Source: Caballeronia temeraria (GTDB lineage: Bacteria > Pseudomonadota > Gammaproteobacteria > Burkholderiales > Burkholderiaceae). Taken from it: a stretch of DNA of 64,000 nt. The position numbers and the translations under genes were made by a program. Under the pieces are notes generated by a model. It was not told the DNA's origin, made no database searches, and saw only the letters and a list, made by a program, of their open reading frames with translations. Shown piece by piece: positions 44,604 to 53,574 of this stretch. How positions within the stretch are numbered: the first letter of the stretch is position 1; each line of letters begins with the position of its first letter. The stretch covers positions 35,195 to 99,194 of the forward strand of contig NZ_FCOI02000028.1 of the NCBI RefSeq assembly GCF_001544795.2, in the 5' to 3' direction.

Positions 44604-44957
44604 TCAACCGAAATTGCGATTCCCGAAAATCAGCGCCGACAACAGCCACGACACGATGCTGTACAGAATCGAGCCGAAGAACGCGGACCAGAAGCCCGAT
44701 ACTTCGAAGCCCTTCAGCAGCGACGAGCACAGCCAGAAGCACAGCGCATTCACGACGAGTATGAAGAACCCGAGCGTGACGATCGTCACCGGCAGCGTGA
44801 GGATGATGAGGACGGGTCGGATGATCGCGTTGATGAGACCCAGCACCACTGCGATGATGAGCGCCGTGCCGAAACTGCGAATGTGAATCGACGGCACGAG
44901 GTAGGTGATGATCAGGAGCGCGAGCGCGTTGATCAGCCATGTCAGCAGCACGGTCAT
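44604..44957 (-). CDS. Small phage-holin-4_2 / YvlD-like membrane protein
   Basis: A 117-residue protein that is nearly all membrane: four hydrophobic segments (LTWLINALALLIITYLV, ALIIAVVLGLINAIIRPVLIILTLPVTIV, LGFFILVVNALCFWL, FFGSILYSIVSWLLSALIF). The NAIIRPVL motif and length match the PF04020 family, named after phage holins but widespread in bacteria, with no proven lysis role. It sits between ahcY and metF. The start at 44957 avoids an unlikely N-terminal extension. Confidence 0.87.
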   Translation of the reverse strand: MTVLLTWLINALALLIITYLVPSIHIRSFGTALIIAVVLGLINAIIRPVLIILTLPVTIVTLGFFILVVNALCFWLCSSLLKGFEVSGFWSAFFGSILYSIVSWLLSALIFGNRNFG

Positions 44958-45035
44958 CGAGGAATCTCCGGTTGATGCATTGAAGCGCGCGGACGTGGTC
45001 GTCACGCCCGCGCAGGGTACCGCCACCGTCAGCGA

Positions 45036-46448
45036 TTAATAGCGGTAGTGGTTCGGCTTGAACGGGCCGTTCTTGTCGACGCCGATATAGCCGGCCTGCT
45101 CGTCCGACAGCACGGTCAGTTCCGCACCGATACGGCCGAGGTGCAGGCGCGCGACCTTTTCATCCAGATGCTTCGGCAGCACGTAGACCTTGTTCTCGTA
45201 CTTCTTGCCCTGGGTGAAGAGTTCGATCTGCGCGAGCGTCTGGTTCGTGAACGAGTTCGACATCACGAAGGACGGATGGCCCGTCGCGCAACCGAGGTTC
45301 ACGAGACGCCCTTCAGCCAGAATGATGATCTTCTTGCCGTCCGGGAAGACGATGTGATCGACCTGCGGCTTGATGTTGTCCCACGTGTACTGACGCGTCG
45401 ACGCAATGTCGATTTCCGAGTCGAAGTGGCCGATGTTGCAGACAATCGCGTTGTTGCGCATCGCCTTCATGTGATCGTGGTTGATGACGTGGTAGTTGCC
45501 CGTCGCCGTCACGAAGATATCGGCGCGGCTCGCGGCGTATTCCATCGTCACGACGCGATAGCCTTCCATCGCGGCTTGCAGCGCGCAGATCGGATCGATT
45601 TCCGTGACCCACACCGTCGCGCCCAGACCGCGCAGCGATTGCGCGCAACCCTTGCCCACGTCGCCGTAACCCGCGACGACCGCGATCTTGCCGGCGATCA
45701 TCACGTCGGTCGCGCGCTTGATGCCGTCGACGAGCGACTCGCGGCAGCCGTACAGGTTGTCGAACTTCGACTTCGTGACCGAATCGTTGACGTTGATGGC
45801 CGGGAACGGCAGACGCCCTTCCTTCTCCATCTGATACAGGCGATGCACGCCCGTCGTGGTTTCTTCCGTCACGCCCTGAATGTGCTTGAGGCGCGTGGAG
45901 TACCACACCGGATCGGCGTCGAGGTGCTTCGCGATCGACTTGTACAGCGCGACTTCTTCCTCGTTCGTCGGCTTGGCGATCACCGAACGATCCTTCTCCG
46001 CCTTCGAACCGAGGATGAGCAGCAGCGTTGCGTCGCCGCCGTCATCGAGAATCATGTTGGCGAACTCGCCGTTCGGCCATTCGAAAATGCGGTGCGAGAA
46101 TTCCCAGTATTCGTCGAGCGATTCGCCCTTGAACGCGAACACCGGCGTGCCGCCCGCGGCGATCGCGGCGGCGGCGTGGTCCTGCGTGGAGAAGATGTTG
46201 CACGATGCCCAGCGCACGTCCGCGCCCAGCGCCGTGAGCGTTTCGATCAGCACGCCCGTCTGGATCGTCATGTGCAGCGAACCCGCGATGCGCGCGCCCT
46301 TCAGCGGCTGCTGCGCCTTGTACTCTTCGCGCGTCTGGATGAGACCCGGCATCTCCGTTTCGGCGATGTCGAGTTCCTTGCGGCCCCATGCGGCGAGCGA
46401 CATGTCGGCGACGAGGTAATCATTGGAATCGAGAACTGCGGCGTTCAT
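45036..46448 (-). CDS. ahcY: Adenosylhomocysteinase AhcY
   Basis: AhcY splits S-adenosylhomocysteine to adenosine and homocysteine, clearing a strong inhibitor of methyltransferases. The 470 residues carry CNIFSTQDHAAAAIA, the NAD-binding GYGDVGKGCAQSL, VTEIDPICALQAAMEGY and the C-terminal PFKPNHYRY. The start at 46448 has AGGAGG ahead. An SAH riboswitch lies in the leader about 110 bases upstream, so the enzyme is induced by its own substrate. Confidence 0.97.
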   Translation of the reverse strand: MNAAVLDSNDYLVADMSLAAWGRKELDIAETEMPGLIQTREEYKAQQPLKGARIAGSLHMTIQTGVLIETLTALGADVRWASCNIFSTQDHAAAAIAAGGTPVFAFKGESLDEYWEFSHRIFEWPNGEFANMILDDGGDATLLLILGSKAEKDRSVIAKPTNEEEVALYKSIAKHLDADPVWYSTRLKHIQGVTEETTTGVHRLYQMEKEGRLPFPAINVNDSVTKSKFDNLYGCRESLVDGIKRATDVMIAGKIAVVAGYGDVGKGCAQSLRGLGATVWVTEIDPICALQAAMEGYRVVTMEYAASRADIFVTATGNYHVINHDHMKAMRNNAIVCNIGHFDSEIDIASTRQYTWDNIKPQVDHIVFPDGKKIIILAEGRLVNLGCATGHPSFVMSNSFTNQTLAQIELFTQGKKYENKVYVLPKHLDEKVARLHLGRIGAELTVLSDEQAGYIGVDKNGPFKPNHYRY

Positions 46449-46559
46449 CACGCCCTCCTTTTCTAAAAAGACTAGAAATGTTGACGTGAGCGCCGTTCGA
46501 TGCGGTGGCTCAGCGGGCGCCTTGACTGCGTGGCGCTTTCGAACCGTCCGGATTGAATG

Positions 46560-46617
46560 CTTCCGAGCCTGGCGGGTGGATTTGCGAGAAATCACCCGTC
46601 GCAACGCTCCTCGGAAG
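46560..46617 (-). ncRNA. SAH (S-adenosylhomocysteine) riboswitch core
   Basis: On the minus strand the leader of ahcY reads CTTCCGAGGAGCGTTGCGAC, a long P2 hairpin (CGGGTGATTT paired with AAATCCACCCG), then GCCAGGCTCGGAAG. The outer parts pair as stem P1 (CTTCCGAG/CTCGGAAG). The GAGGAGCGNUGC and CCAGGCUCGG elements match the known SAH riboswitch consensus of beta- and gamma-proteobacteria. It switches on expression when SAH rises. The downstream pseudoknot partner was not delimited. Confidence 0.92.
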
Positions 46618-46626
46618 CGAAAGTGG

Positions 46627-46632
46627 ATTGTA
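46627..46632 (-). promoter_or_regulatory. -10 box of the ahcY riboswitch promoter
   Basis: TACAAT on the minus strand sits so that transcription would begin about 46620, three bases before stem P1 of the riboswitch. The -35 region is poorly conserved. Confidence 0.5.
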
Positions 46633-46717
46633 GCAAAGTCTCGCAGCGGACATGGCGCGTGAGAGAAGCGCCGATCCGGTTTCTTGCCGCGATGCCGTCA
46701 CCGCCCGCCAATAGGAC

Positions 46718-47461
46718 TCAGTTCGTCTGCCAGACGATTTTCCGGGCATTCTCCAGATAACGCTCGGCACTTTCGCGAAAGGCCTGATTCTCGTGATCCG
46801 GCGTTTTGAGAACACGCATCGCGCGATAGAAAAATCGCGCCACATGGCTGCGGGGATGGTAGTGCAGACGCACGCGTTTGCGGTCAACCATGCGAATGCA
46901 GCCGTAGATTTCCACGATCGCTTCGAATAGGACAGCATCCTCCCCGCCGAACTCGCGCAAATTCTGGTCGACGGGAAATCCGCCCAGCGCCAAAAACACG
47001 GATCGCCGGATGACGAGACTGCTCGTGACCGTGTCACTCATTCTGCCGGCATATTTCTCGAACTCGGAGAACGCATAAATCTCGGGGGGAAAGCCGGCGT
47101 ACTGCACGTCGAGGCGTATCGCCGGGTGCATGGGACGGGCGTGCAAGGCCGCGGCTGCATCCGCCAGGGCGTTCGGCAGATACTCGTCGTCCGCATCGAG
47201 AAAGGCCAGCAGAGGGAACGTTGCGTGTTGAGCGGCGAAGTTGCGGGCCCGCGCGGGGCCGCCGTTTTCGGGCATGCGCAGCAGCTGGATTCTCGCGTCT
47301 TTCAGTGCGTAATAGGCGGCAACGTCGCGAGAAGCGTCGCCGGAACAATCGTCCACGACGATGATCTGTCCCACCTGCGCCTGCGCGAGGCAGCTATTCA
47401 GCGCGCGCGCAAGTGTTTTGACCGCGTTGTAGCAGGGGATGATGATGGAGATCCGAAGCAT
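46718..47461 (-). CDS. Family 2 glycosyltransferase
   Basis: A 247-residue GT-A enzyme. It starts ISIIIPCYNAVKTLARALNSCLAQ, with VVDDCSGDAS, GGPARARNFAA and the metal-binding LAFLDADDEY (DxD region). The C-terminal half has TSSLVIRRSVFLALGGFP and GGEDAVLFEAI. No membrane segment. It stands alone between ahcY and lrgB and is not near other surface-polysaccharide genes, so its acceptor is unknown. Confidence 0.88.
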   Translation of the reverse strand: MLRISIIIPCYNAVKTLARALNSCLAQAQVGQIIVVDDCSGDASRDVAAYYALKDARIQLLRMPENGGPARARNFAAQHATFPLLAFLDADDEYLPNALADAAAALHARPMHPAIRLDVQYAGFPPEIYAFSEFEKYAGRMSDTVTSSLVIRRSVFLALGGFPVDQNLREFGGEDAVLFEAIVEIYGCIRMVDRKRVRLHYHPRSHVARFFYRAMRVLKTPDHENQAFRESAERYLENARKIVWQTN

Positions 47462-47557
47462 GATCGACCGCGAATATGAGACGCAGTTTTATCGCATGCG
47501 ACGATTCGGACGACGCTACTGAATATTCCGAAAATCCGCGTCCCTAACCGAAACTGA

Positions 47558-48280
47558 CTAGAACGGTAAAACGCTCAATACCGGCGCGAGCAGCACCATG
47601 ACGACGCCCGCGATCATCATCGTCAGGCTGGCGACGACGCCCTCTTCGCTCCCCAGTTCGCGCGCCTTCGCCGTGCCGACGCCATGCGCCGCCGCGCCGA
47701 ACAACGCGCCGCGCGCGAGCCGCGTGCGCAGCGGCACCAGCGCCAGCACGATTTCGCCGAACAGCATGCCGCAGACGCCCGTCGCGATCACGAAGAGCGC
47801 GGTGAGGTCTCGCGGCGCGTGGATCTTGTCGGAGACGGCGAGCGCGAACGGCGTCGAAACGGAACGCGTCGCGAGGCTGCGCTGCAGTTCCGGCGACAGA
47901 TGCAGCAGTTTCGCCAGCGCCAGCGATCCACCGACCGCCACCAGAATGCCGACCGTCACGCCGACAGTGAGCGAAATCCAGTGCCGCTTGATGAGTTCGC
48001 GGTACTCGTAGATCGGCACCGCGAAGGCGACCGTCGCCGGGCCGAGGAGCCACATGAGCCAGCGCGTATCGGTGTAATACACCGCGTAGGGAATGCGCGC
48101 CACCACGACGACGATCGCGAGCACCGCCGGCACCGCGAGCAGCGGCGTGAGCCACGGCCGTTTGAAGCGCGCGTAGAGCTGCTTGGCCGCGAAATACAGC
48201 GCGACGGTCAGCACGAAGCAACCCGCCGCGATGAGGCGCGCGGCGTCGTCTTCGAGAAGGGAGGCGAGGAAGTGGTTCAT
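47558..48280 (-). CDS. lrgB: LrgB/CidB family membrane protein
   Basis: A 240-residue membrane protein with about seven membrane segments. The LrgB hallmarks are LLGPATVAFAVPIY, KLLHLSPELQRSLATRSVSTPFAL, VIATGVCGMLFG and FGAAAHGVGTAKARELG. LrgAB/CidAB pairs act on murein hydrolase export or on pyruvate/central-metabolite transport. The start at 48280 lies ten bases after lrgA, so the two are cotranscribed. Confidence 0.88.
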   Translation of the reverse strand: MNHFLASLLEDDAARLIAAGCFVLTVALYFAAKQLYARFKRPWLTPLLAVPAVLAIVVVVARIPYAVYYTDTRWLMWLLGPATVAFAVPIYEYRELIKRHWISLTVGVTVGILVAVGGSLALAKLLHLSPELQRSLATRSVSTPFALAVSDKIHAPRDLTALFVIATGVCGMLFGEIVLALVPLRTRLARGALFGAAAHGVGTAKARELGSEEGVVASLTMMIAGVVMVLLAPVLSVLPF

Positions 48281-48290
48281 GTTCGCTCGC

Positions 48291-48734
48291 TCAGGCGCGG
48301 GCCGCGTGGCGCGCGACGAGCACGCGACGCAATGCGAGACGGCGTTCGAGGCGCGCCGCACGATCGACGGCGAAGGCGACCGCCACCATCACCATCAGCG
48401 TGCCGCCGACGACCACGAGCGCGAGCCGCCAGCCGTCTTCCATGAAGAGGCCGCCGTACTGAACCGCCGCGACCGCCGCCGGAATGAAGAACAGCAGCAT
48501 GTCCGAGAGCAGCCAGTCCGCGCCCGCCTTGACCCAGCGCGGCGCGATGCCGCCGCAAAACAGAAGCGCGAGCAGCGCGACGAGTCCGATCACGCCGCCC
48601 GGCACCGGCAGCGACAGCTTGCGTGCGACGAAATCCGCGACGACCCAGATGGCCGCGAGCACGGCGGACTGCCCCGCGATGCGCAGAAAGCGGGCGAAGG
48701 CGGACGGCGTTTTCGTCAGAAGGATGGCGGACAT
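48291..48734 (-). CDS. lrgA: LrgA/CidA family holin-like protein
   Basis: A 147-residue protein with four membrane segments. The family core is LPVPGGVIGLVALLALLF, followed by GADWLLSDMLLFFIPAAVAAVQYGG, where P-G-x-x-x-G and FF-x-P-A are typical. The start at 48734 (MSAILLTK) is chosen over an open frame reaching into the divergent promoter. A LysR regulator is transcribed away from it, as in cid operons. Confidence 0.88.
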   Translation of the reverse strand: MSAILLTKTPSAFARFLRIAGQSAVLAAIWVVADFVARKLSLPVPGGVIGLVALLALLFCGGIAPRWVKAGADWLLSDMLLFFIPAAVAAVQYGGLFMEDGWRLALVVVGGTLMVMVAVAFAVDRAARLERRLALRRVLVARHAARA

Positions 48735-48862
48735 GGCGGTTCTCTGCGGTAAAGACAATCGATTAGGGTTATCCCGTAGGTCGAGTATATGGGCGCCCCT
48801 TACATAATAAAAATGACTTAACCTTATCGAAATCATTCCAAACTGGAATTCCGGAGCCGAAG
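48735..48862. promoter_or_regulatory. Divergent promoter region between lrgA and the LysR gene
   Basis: An AT-rich 128-base region, unlike its flanks. GATTAGGGTTATC and GACTTAACCTTATC contain partly inverted elements (GGTTA/TAACC) and LysR-type T-N11-A spacings, suiting a regulator that controls both directions. The exact operator was not resolved. Confidence 0.4.
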
Positions 48863-49807
48863 ATGGAATTGCGCGCCCTGCGGTACTTCATCGAGGTGGT
48901 GAAGCAGAAGAGCTTCACCGCCGCCGCCGAACACATGTTCGTCACCCAGCCGACGATCAGCAAAATGGTGAAGGCGCTGGAAGACGAGGTCGGCTCTCCG
49001 CTCCTCTTGCGCGAAGGCCGGCAGATGGTGCTGACGGACGCCGGGCAGATCGTGTGGCAGCGCGGCGTCGAGGTGCTGGCGGCGCATGCGCGCCTGGAAG
49101 CGGAATTGAACGATCTCGGCACGTTCGGGCGCGGCACGCTGACAATCGGCATTCCGCCGATGGGCGGATCGCTCTTCACGCCCGCCATCGCCGCGTTCCG
49201 GCGCCGGTATCCGAAGGTCGAGCTGAAGCTGTTCGAGCGCGGCTCGAAGGCGATCGAAGCGGCGCTGATCGACGGCGAACTCGAACTGGGCGGCGTATTG
49301 CAGCCGGTCGACACCGCGATGTTCGACGTGCTCCCCGTCAGCCGGCAGGTTCTGTGGCTCGTCGCGCCGAAGGGCTCGCGTTGGGACGATGCCCGCGAAG
49401 TCGCGCTCACCGATCTCGCCGCCGAGCCGTTCGTGTTCTACGGCGAGAGCCTCGCGCTGAACGACGTCGTGCTCAACGCATGCCGCGAGGCGGGTTTCGC
49501 GCCGACGATCGTCGGGCGCAGCGGGCACTGGGATTTCATGGCGGCGCTGGTGCAGGCGGGCATCGGCATCGCGCTGCTGCCCGCGCCGTACTGCCGCCGT
49601 CTCGACGCCAACGCGTTCACCTGCCGCCGGGTCGTCGCGCCCGAGATTCACTGGGACATGGCGCTCGGCTGGCGGCGCAACGGTTATCTGTCGCACGCGG
49701 CGCGCGCGTGGATCGAAGTCGCGCGGGAAATGCTGCCCGCCAATCTCGATCAGGATTTCATGGCCGATGGCTTCCCGCGCGCGCAACCCGGCACGCCCGG
49801 AAACTGA
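48863..49807 (+). CDS. LysR family transcriptional regulator (CidR-like)
   Basis: A 314-residue LysR protein. The helix-turn-helix is at the N-terminus (MELRALRYFIEVVKQKSFTAAAEHMFVTQPTISKMVKALEDE), followed by the effector domain from about residue 90 (GTLTIGIPPMGG). GGAG precedes the ATG. It is divergent from lrgAB, so it most likely regulates those genes, as CidR does for cidABC; the effector is unknown. Confidence 0.92.
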   Translation: MELRALRYFIEVVKQKSFTAAAEHMFVTQPTISKMVKALEDEVGSPLLLREGRQMVLTDAGQIVWQRGVEVLAAHARLEAELNDLGTFGRGTLTIGIPPMGGSLFTPAIAAFRRRYPKVELKLFERGSKAIEAALIDGELELGGVLQPVDTAMFDVLPVSRQVLWLVAPKGSRWDDAREVALTDLAAEPFVFYGESLALNDVVLNACREAGFAPTIVGRSGHWDFMAALVQAGIGIALLPAPYCRRLDANAFTCRRVVAPEIHWDMALGWRRNGYLSHAARAWIEVAREMLPANLDQDFMADGFPRAQPGTPGN

Positions 49808-49827
49808 TCCGCGGAGCGCCAAAACAA

Positions 49828-49870
49828 AACGCGCCGGCCCGCGATATGCGGGCCGGCGCGTTGTTCAAAG
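49828..49870. terminator. Bidirectional terminator between the LysR gene and the OmpA-family gene
   Basis: A perfect 15-bp stem (AACGCGCCGGCCCGC and complement, loop GATAT) at 49828-49862. On the minus strand it is followed by TTTTGTTTTGG, on the plus strand by GTTC. It lies between convergent genes. Confidence 0.85.
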
Positions 49871-49893
49871 CGGCTTGATCGAGCGTTCGCCGA

Positions 49894-51549
49894 TCAGCTC
49901 AGTTCCTTGAACTCGATCCGGCGATTCGCCGCGCGGCCTTGGTTCGTGGCGTTGTCGCCGATCGGATGCGCGTCGCCGAAACCTTCCGCCGTCAGCGTCT
50001 CCGCCGGCACGCCGTGCTGGATCAGATACGAACGCACGGCCTGAGCGCGCTTTTCCGACAACTGGAGGTTCACGGCTGCATCGCCCGAACTGTCCGTGTA
50101 GCCGCCGATTTGCAGCTTGACCGGCGTGCCGGCGGCGTTGCAATCCGAAAGCGCCTTCGCGGACTTGGCGAGTTCGTCGAGGGCCGCATGCGGCAACGAA
50201 TTCGACGCAAAGCCGAACTTGACCGGACGCATAGTCTTCGCGATGTCCGCTGCCGCGCAGGCCGCTGCGGCGTGCGCATCGGAGGCGGCGAGCGCCTTCT
50301 CCGCGGCCGTCGTGTCGGAGGCGCTGATCGTCCAGCCGTCGCCGAAATACGCTTTCAGCTTGTCGAGCCAGCCGAGCGACGCATCGCCCGCGCGGCCGCT
50401 CAGATCGATCTTGTCGCCAGCGATGCGCACTTGCGCGCCCGGCAGCGTCAGGACCGGCAGCAGGCCTTCGAGCTTGCTGATCCACGTGGCCGGCTTCGTG
50501 TCGGGATCGACGGTGATGTCCGCCTTGAACTTGCCCGCGCCGAGCTTGGCCGTGAGCGCGTCGATCAGCTTGCTGCGCTCCTGCTCGTCGTGGACCGTCG
50601 CGGTCAGCGTGGGCGTGCCGGATGCGTCGACGACGACGGACATCGCTGCGTCCTTGGTCGGCTGCGCGACAGGCGTGGACGCCTGATCGGCGGCCGCTGC
50701 GGTCGAGCCGGTTGCCGTGCTGGCAGTCGAATCGGATGTTGCGTCCGGCTTCGCGGCCGGCGCGGCGTCTTCCGTTTTCTCCGTCGAGCAACCGCGTCCG
50801 AGCAGCAACGCGAGCAGCGCGAGCGCGGCGGCGAGCGCGACCCACCACCACTTCTTCGTGCGCGCGTTTTCCTTCACGGGTTGTTCGGGCGCTGCGTGCG
50901 CGTCAGGCGACAGCGGGAACGCGGATGCCTCGTGCGTCGCCGGATGCTCCAGATGCGCCGACACCGCCTTCAGCCGCGACGCCACGCCTGCGATGAACGC
51001 GCCGACCGAGCCCAGGCCGAGCGCGTGGGCGAACGCGTCCGTCATGTTCGCGCGCACCACCGGCAACTGATGGCCGAGCAGCGTGGGAAGCTGGCCGGGA
51101 TTGCCGTTGTGCTGCGTGAAATAGCGCTTGAGCACGCCGAAGATCGTTGCGCCGACGATGCCGCCCAGCGTGCGCGTGGAACTCGCCGCCACGCCCGTGT
51201 GCTCGGCGACGCGCTCGGCGAGCGAGTTCAGGTTGTCGTGCGAGGTGATCGCGTGATCGGCATGCTCGCTGGCATCGACGAGCGTTCTGAAACTGTCGTC
51301 GTGAACGACGACATGCGGCAACTCTTCCGCGATCAGCGCGTTCGTGCGCGGCGACATGACCGCCGCGAACAGGTTGCGTGCGCCTTCGAGCGACGACGCC
51401 TTGTTCATCATCGCGCCGATGAGGGCCGGCCCGCACAGCGACACCACGCGCTTGGCGGATTCCGGCGCGCAGCCGATGCGCCCCGCGATTTGCTGCAACA
51501 CGCTTTCGGTCAAAGCGCCCTGGACAAGTTGATTGAGGTTGATGCTCAT
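49894..51549 (-). CDS. DUF937 / OmpA-family fusion protein
   Basis: A 551-residue membrane protein. Residues about 1-190 are a DUF937-type helical domain (LVQGALTESVLQQIAGRIGC, ALIGAMMNKAS). A single membrane segment follows at about 235-255 (WWVALAAALALLALLLG), then a low-complexity Ala/Thr-rich linker, a BON-like alpha/beta part (IDALTAKLGAGKFKADITVD) and a C-terminal OmpA peptidoglycan-binding domain (LQIGGYTDSSGDAAVNLQLSEKRAQAV, NRRIEFKEL). DUF937 would face the cytoplasm and OmpA the periplasm, so it may link the envelope to a cytoplasmic partner. Function unknown. Confidence 0.88.
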   Translation of the reverse strand: MSINLNQLVQGALTESVLQQIAGRIGCAPESAKRVVSLCGPALIGAMMNKASSLEGARNLFAAVMSPRTNALIAEELPHVVVHDDSFRTLVDASEHADHAITSHDNLNSLAERVAEHTGVAASSTRTLGGIVGATIFGVLKRYFTQHNGNPGQLPTLLGHQLPVVRANMTDAFAHALGLGSVGAFIAGVASRLKAVSAHLEHPATHEASAFPLSPDAHAAPEQPVKENARTKKWWWVALAAALALLALLLGRGCSTEKTEDAAPAAKPDATSDSTASTATGSTAAAADQASTPVAQPTKDAAMSVVVDASGTPTLTATVHDEQERSKLIDALTAKLGAGKFKADITVDPDTKPATWISKLEGLLPVLTLPGAQVRIAGDKIDLSGRAGDASLGWLDKLKAYFGDGWTISASDTTAAEKALAASDAHAAAACAAADIAKTMRPVKFGFASNSLPHAALDELAKSAKALSDCNAAGTPVKLQIGGYTDSSGDAAVNLQLSEKRAQAVRSYLIQHGVPAETLTAEGFGDAHPIGDNATNQGRAANRRIEFKELS

Positions 51550-51870
51550 TGAGAATGCTTCCGTAAAAGGCGTCATTGCATCCGCCGAAATTAGGCGAGC
51601 CGATTATAGGTTCGGGCTCCTGCCCGTCATTGGGGCGGGATTAACAATCGGATTTGTCTCAGTGAGCGGCGCTTTCGGACGGCGCATCGGAAAAATATCG
51701 GCGGCTTCGATCAGAGCCATGCTTCTACCGTCCGATCGATGCCCGGCCTATGATTCTTGAATTCGAGATGGCGCGCGAACGCCCGATGCCGTCGCAGCGG
51801 CTGTTGCGTCCGTCCGACAGTGACGAGCCACCGCGCCGCCCGTTCGCGCGCGCAAGGAAGGAGACCGACG
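51550..51870. other. Divergent region between the OmpA-family gene and the AidB-like gene
   Basis: About 320 bases. The OmpA-side promoter is listed separately. An AAGGAGA ribosome site precedes the AidB-like start. Frames extending that gene upstream to 51757 are not supported. Confidence 0.5.
51603..51630 (-). promoter_or_regulatory. Probable sigma-70 promoter of the OmpA-family gene
   Basis: On the minus strand a perfect TATAAT (51603-51608) is 16 bases from ATGACG (51625-51630), a TTGACA-like -35. Transcription would start near 51596, about 47 bases before the ATG. Confidence 0.5.
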
Positions 51871-53568
51871 ATGTCCGATCCCGCCGATCGCCCGTTCGGG
51901 CAGACACACGACGTCACGAATCAGGTGCCGCCGCTCATCGGCTATGACGCGTTCGCGTTCGATCGGGCGCTCGCCGATGCCGTCAGGCGCGAAGGCGCGC
52001 AGTGGCACGCCGAGGCGCTCTCGCGCGACGGGATGACGCTGACGCAGCCGGACGTCGTCGCGCTCGCGGATCTCGCCAACCGGCACGAGCCGGAACTCGC
52101 GACGCACAATCCGCGCGGCGAGCGCATCGACGCTATCGAGTTTCATCCGGCCTGGCACGAATTGTTGCGCCGTCTGCGGCACGAAGGATTGCACGCGATG
52201 CCGTTCGAGCCGTCCGCGCGCGCCGGATCGATGGCCGCGCGCTGCGCCGGTTACTACCTGCACGGCCAGCTCGAATCCGGCTCGCTGTGCCCCGTCACGA
52301 TGACTTTCGCGAGCATTCCGGTCCTGCGCAGCGAAGCCGGCCTGTTCGCGCGCGTGTCCCGTGCGCTCTTGTCGCGCGAACACGATCCGCGCGACATTCC
52401 GCTCGAAGCCGGCAAGCATTCGATGATGATCGGCATGGGCATGACCGAAAAGCAAGGCGGCTCCGACGTGCGCAGCAACCGCACGCGCGCGCATGCGCTC
52501 GGCGCGCCGGGACGCGGCGGGGCTTATCGGCTGGTCGGTCACAAATGGTTCTTCTCCGCGCCGCAATGCGACGCGCATCTCGTGCTCGCACGCACCGACG
52601 ACGAAGGCGGCCTGTCGTGCTTCTACGTGCCGCGCTTCACGCCGGACGGACGCAAGAACGCGGTCCAGATCCAGCGCCTGAAAGACAAGCTCGGCAATCG
52701 CTCGAACGCGAGCAGCGAAGTGGAATTTCTCGATGCCTACGGCGTGATGATCGGCGACGAAGGACGCGGCGTGCCGACCATCATCGAAATGGCGAACTTC
52801 ACGCGGCTCGACTGCGTGATCGGCAGCGCGGCGCTGATGCGCGCGGCGCTCGTGCAGGCGATCCATCACGCGCGCCATCGCAGTGCATTCGGCGCGCATC
52901 TCGTCGATCAGCCGCTGATGCGCAACGTGCTCGCCGATCTCGCGCTCGAATCCGAAGCGGCGACGGTTCTTTTCATGCGGCTCGCGGGCGCGTTCGAGCA
53001 GAGCGCCGCGCCGGGCGGAGCGCTCGCCGAGCGTGCGTGGCGGCGCATCGTCACGCCGGCCGCGAAATTCTGGGTATGCAAGCGCGCGCTCGAATTCACC
53101 GGCGAGGCGATGGAAGTCTGGGGCGGCAACGGCTATGTCGAAACCGGGCCGATGGCGCGTTTCTATCGCGAGGCTCCGGTCAATTCGATCTGGGAAGGCT
53201 CGGGCAACGTCATGTGCCTCGACGTGCTGCGCGCGTTCGAGCGCGAGCAGGACGCCGCGCACGCGCTCTTCGACGACTGGAAAACGACGGCGGCCGCGCA
53301 TCCGGTGCTGTCGGGCGCGCTGTCGTCGCTAGTGACGATGCTGACGGGCGATCCATCGGCGCGGGAAGCGTCGGCGCGCCGCATTGCGCAGCAACTGGCG
53401 TTATGTGCGCAAGGCGTGCTGCTCGCGCGGCACGCGCCGGAGAATGTCGCCGATGCGTTCATCGAATCGCGTCTGGGCGATGCGCGCGGCGAAAGCGGGC
53501 GCGTGTACGGCACGCTGCCGGCGCGCTTCGATCATGCGGCGATTGTCACGCGGGCGTTCGCCGCCTGA
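51871..53568 (+). CDS. Acyl-CoA dehydrogenase family protein, AidB-like
   Basis: A 565-residue flavoprotein of the AidB branch, longer than ordinary acyl-CoA dehydrogenases. Early TNQVPPLIGYDAFAFDRAL and FHPAWHELLRRLRHEGL are typical; GMGMTEKQGGSDVRSN is the acyl-CoA dehydrogenase signature around the FAD; EVWGGNGYVETGPMARFYREAPVNSIWEGSGNVM is the C-terminal flavin-binding segment. AidB of E. coli belongs to the adaptive response to alkylation and binds DNA; the true substrate is uncertain. The start at 51871 has AAGGAGA ahead. Strong promoter motifs were not seen. Confidence 0.9.
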   Translation: MSDPADRPFGQTHDVTNQVPPLIGYDAFAFDRALADAVRREGAQWHAEALSRDGMTLTQPDVVALADLANRHEPELATHNPRGERIDAIEFHPAWHELLRRLRHEGLHAMPFEPSARAGSMAARCAGYYLHGQLESGSLCPVTMTFASIPVLRSEAGLFARVSRALLSREHDPRDIPLEAGKHSMMIGMGMTEKQGGSDVRSNRTRAHALGAPGRGGAYRLVGHKWFFSAPQCDAHLVLARTDDEGGLSCFYVPRFTPDGRKNAVQIQRLKDKLGNRSNASSEVEFLDAYGVMIGDEGRGVPTIIEMANFTRLDCVIGSAALMRAALVQAIHHARHRSAFGAHLVDQPLMRNVLADLALESEAATVLFMRLAGAFEQSAAPGGALAERAWRRIVTPAAKFWVCKRALEFTGEAMEVWGGNGYVETGPMARFYREAPVNSIWEGSGNVMCLDVLRAFEREQDAAHALFDDWKTTAAAHPVLSGALSSLVTMLTGDPSAREASARRIAQQLALCAQGVLLARHAPENVADAFIESRLGDARGESGRVYGTLPARFDHAAIVTRAFAA

Positions 53569-53574
53569 GGCGCG

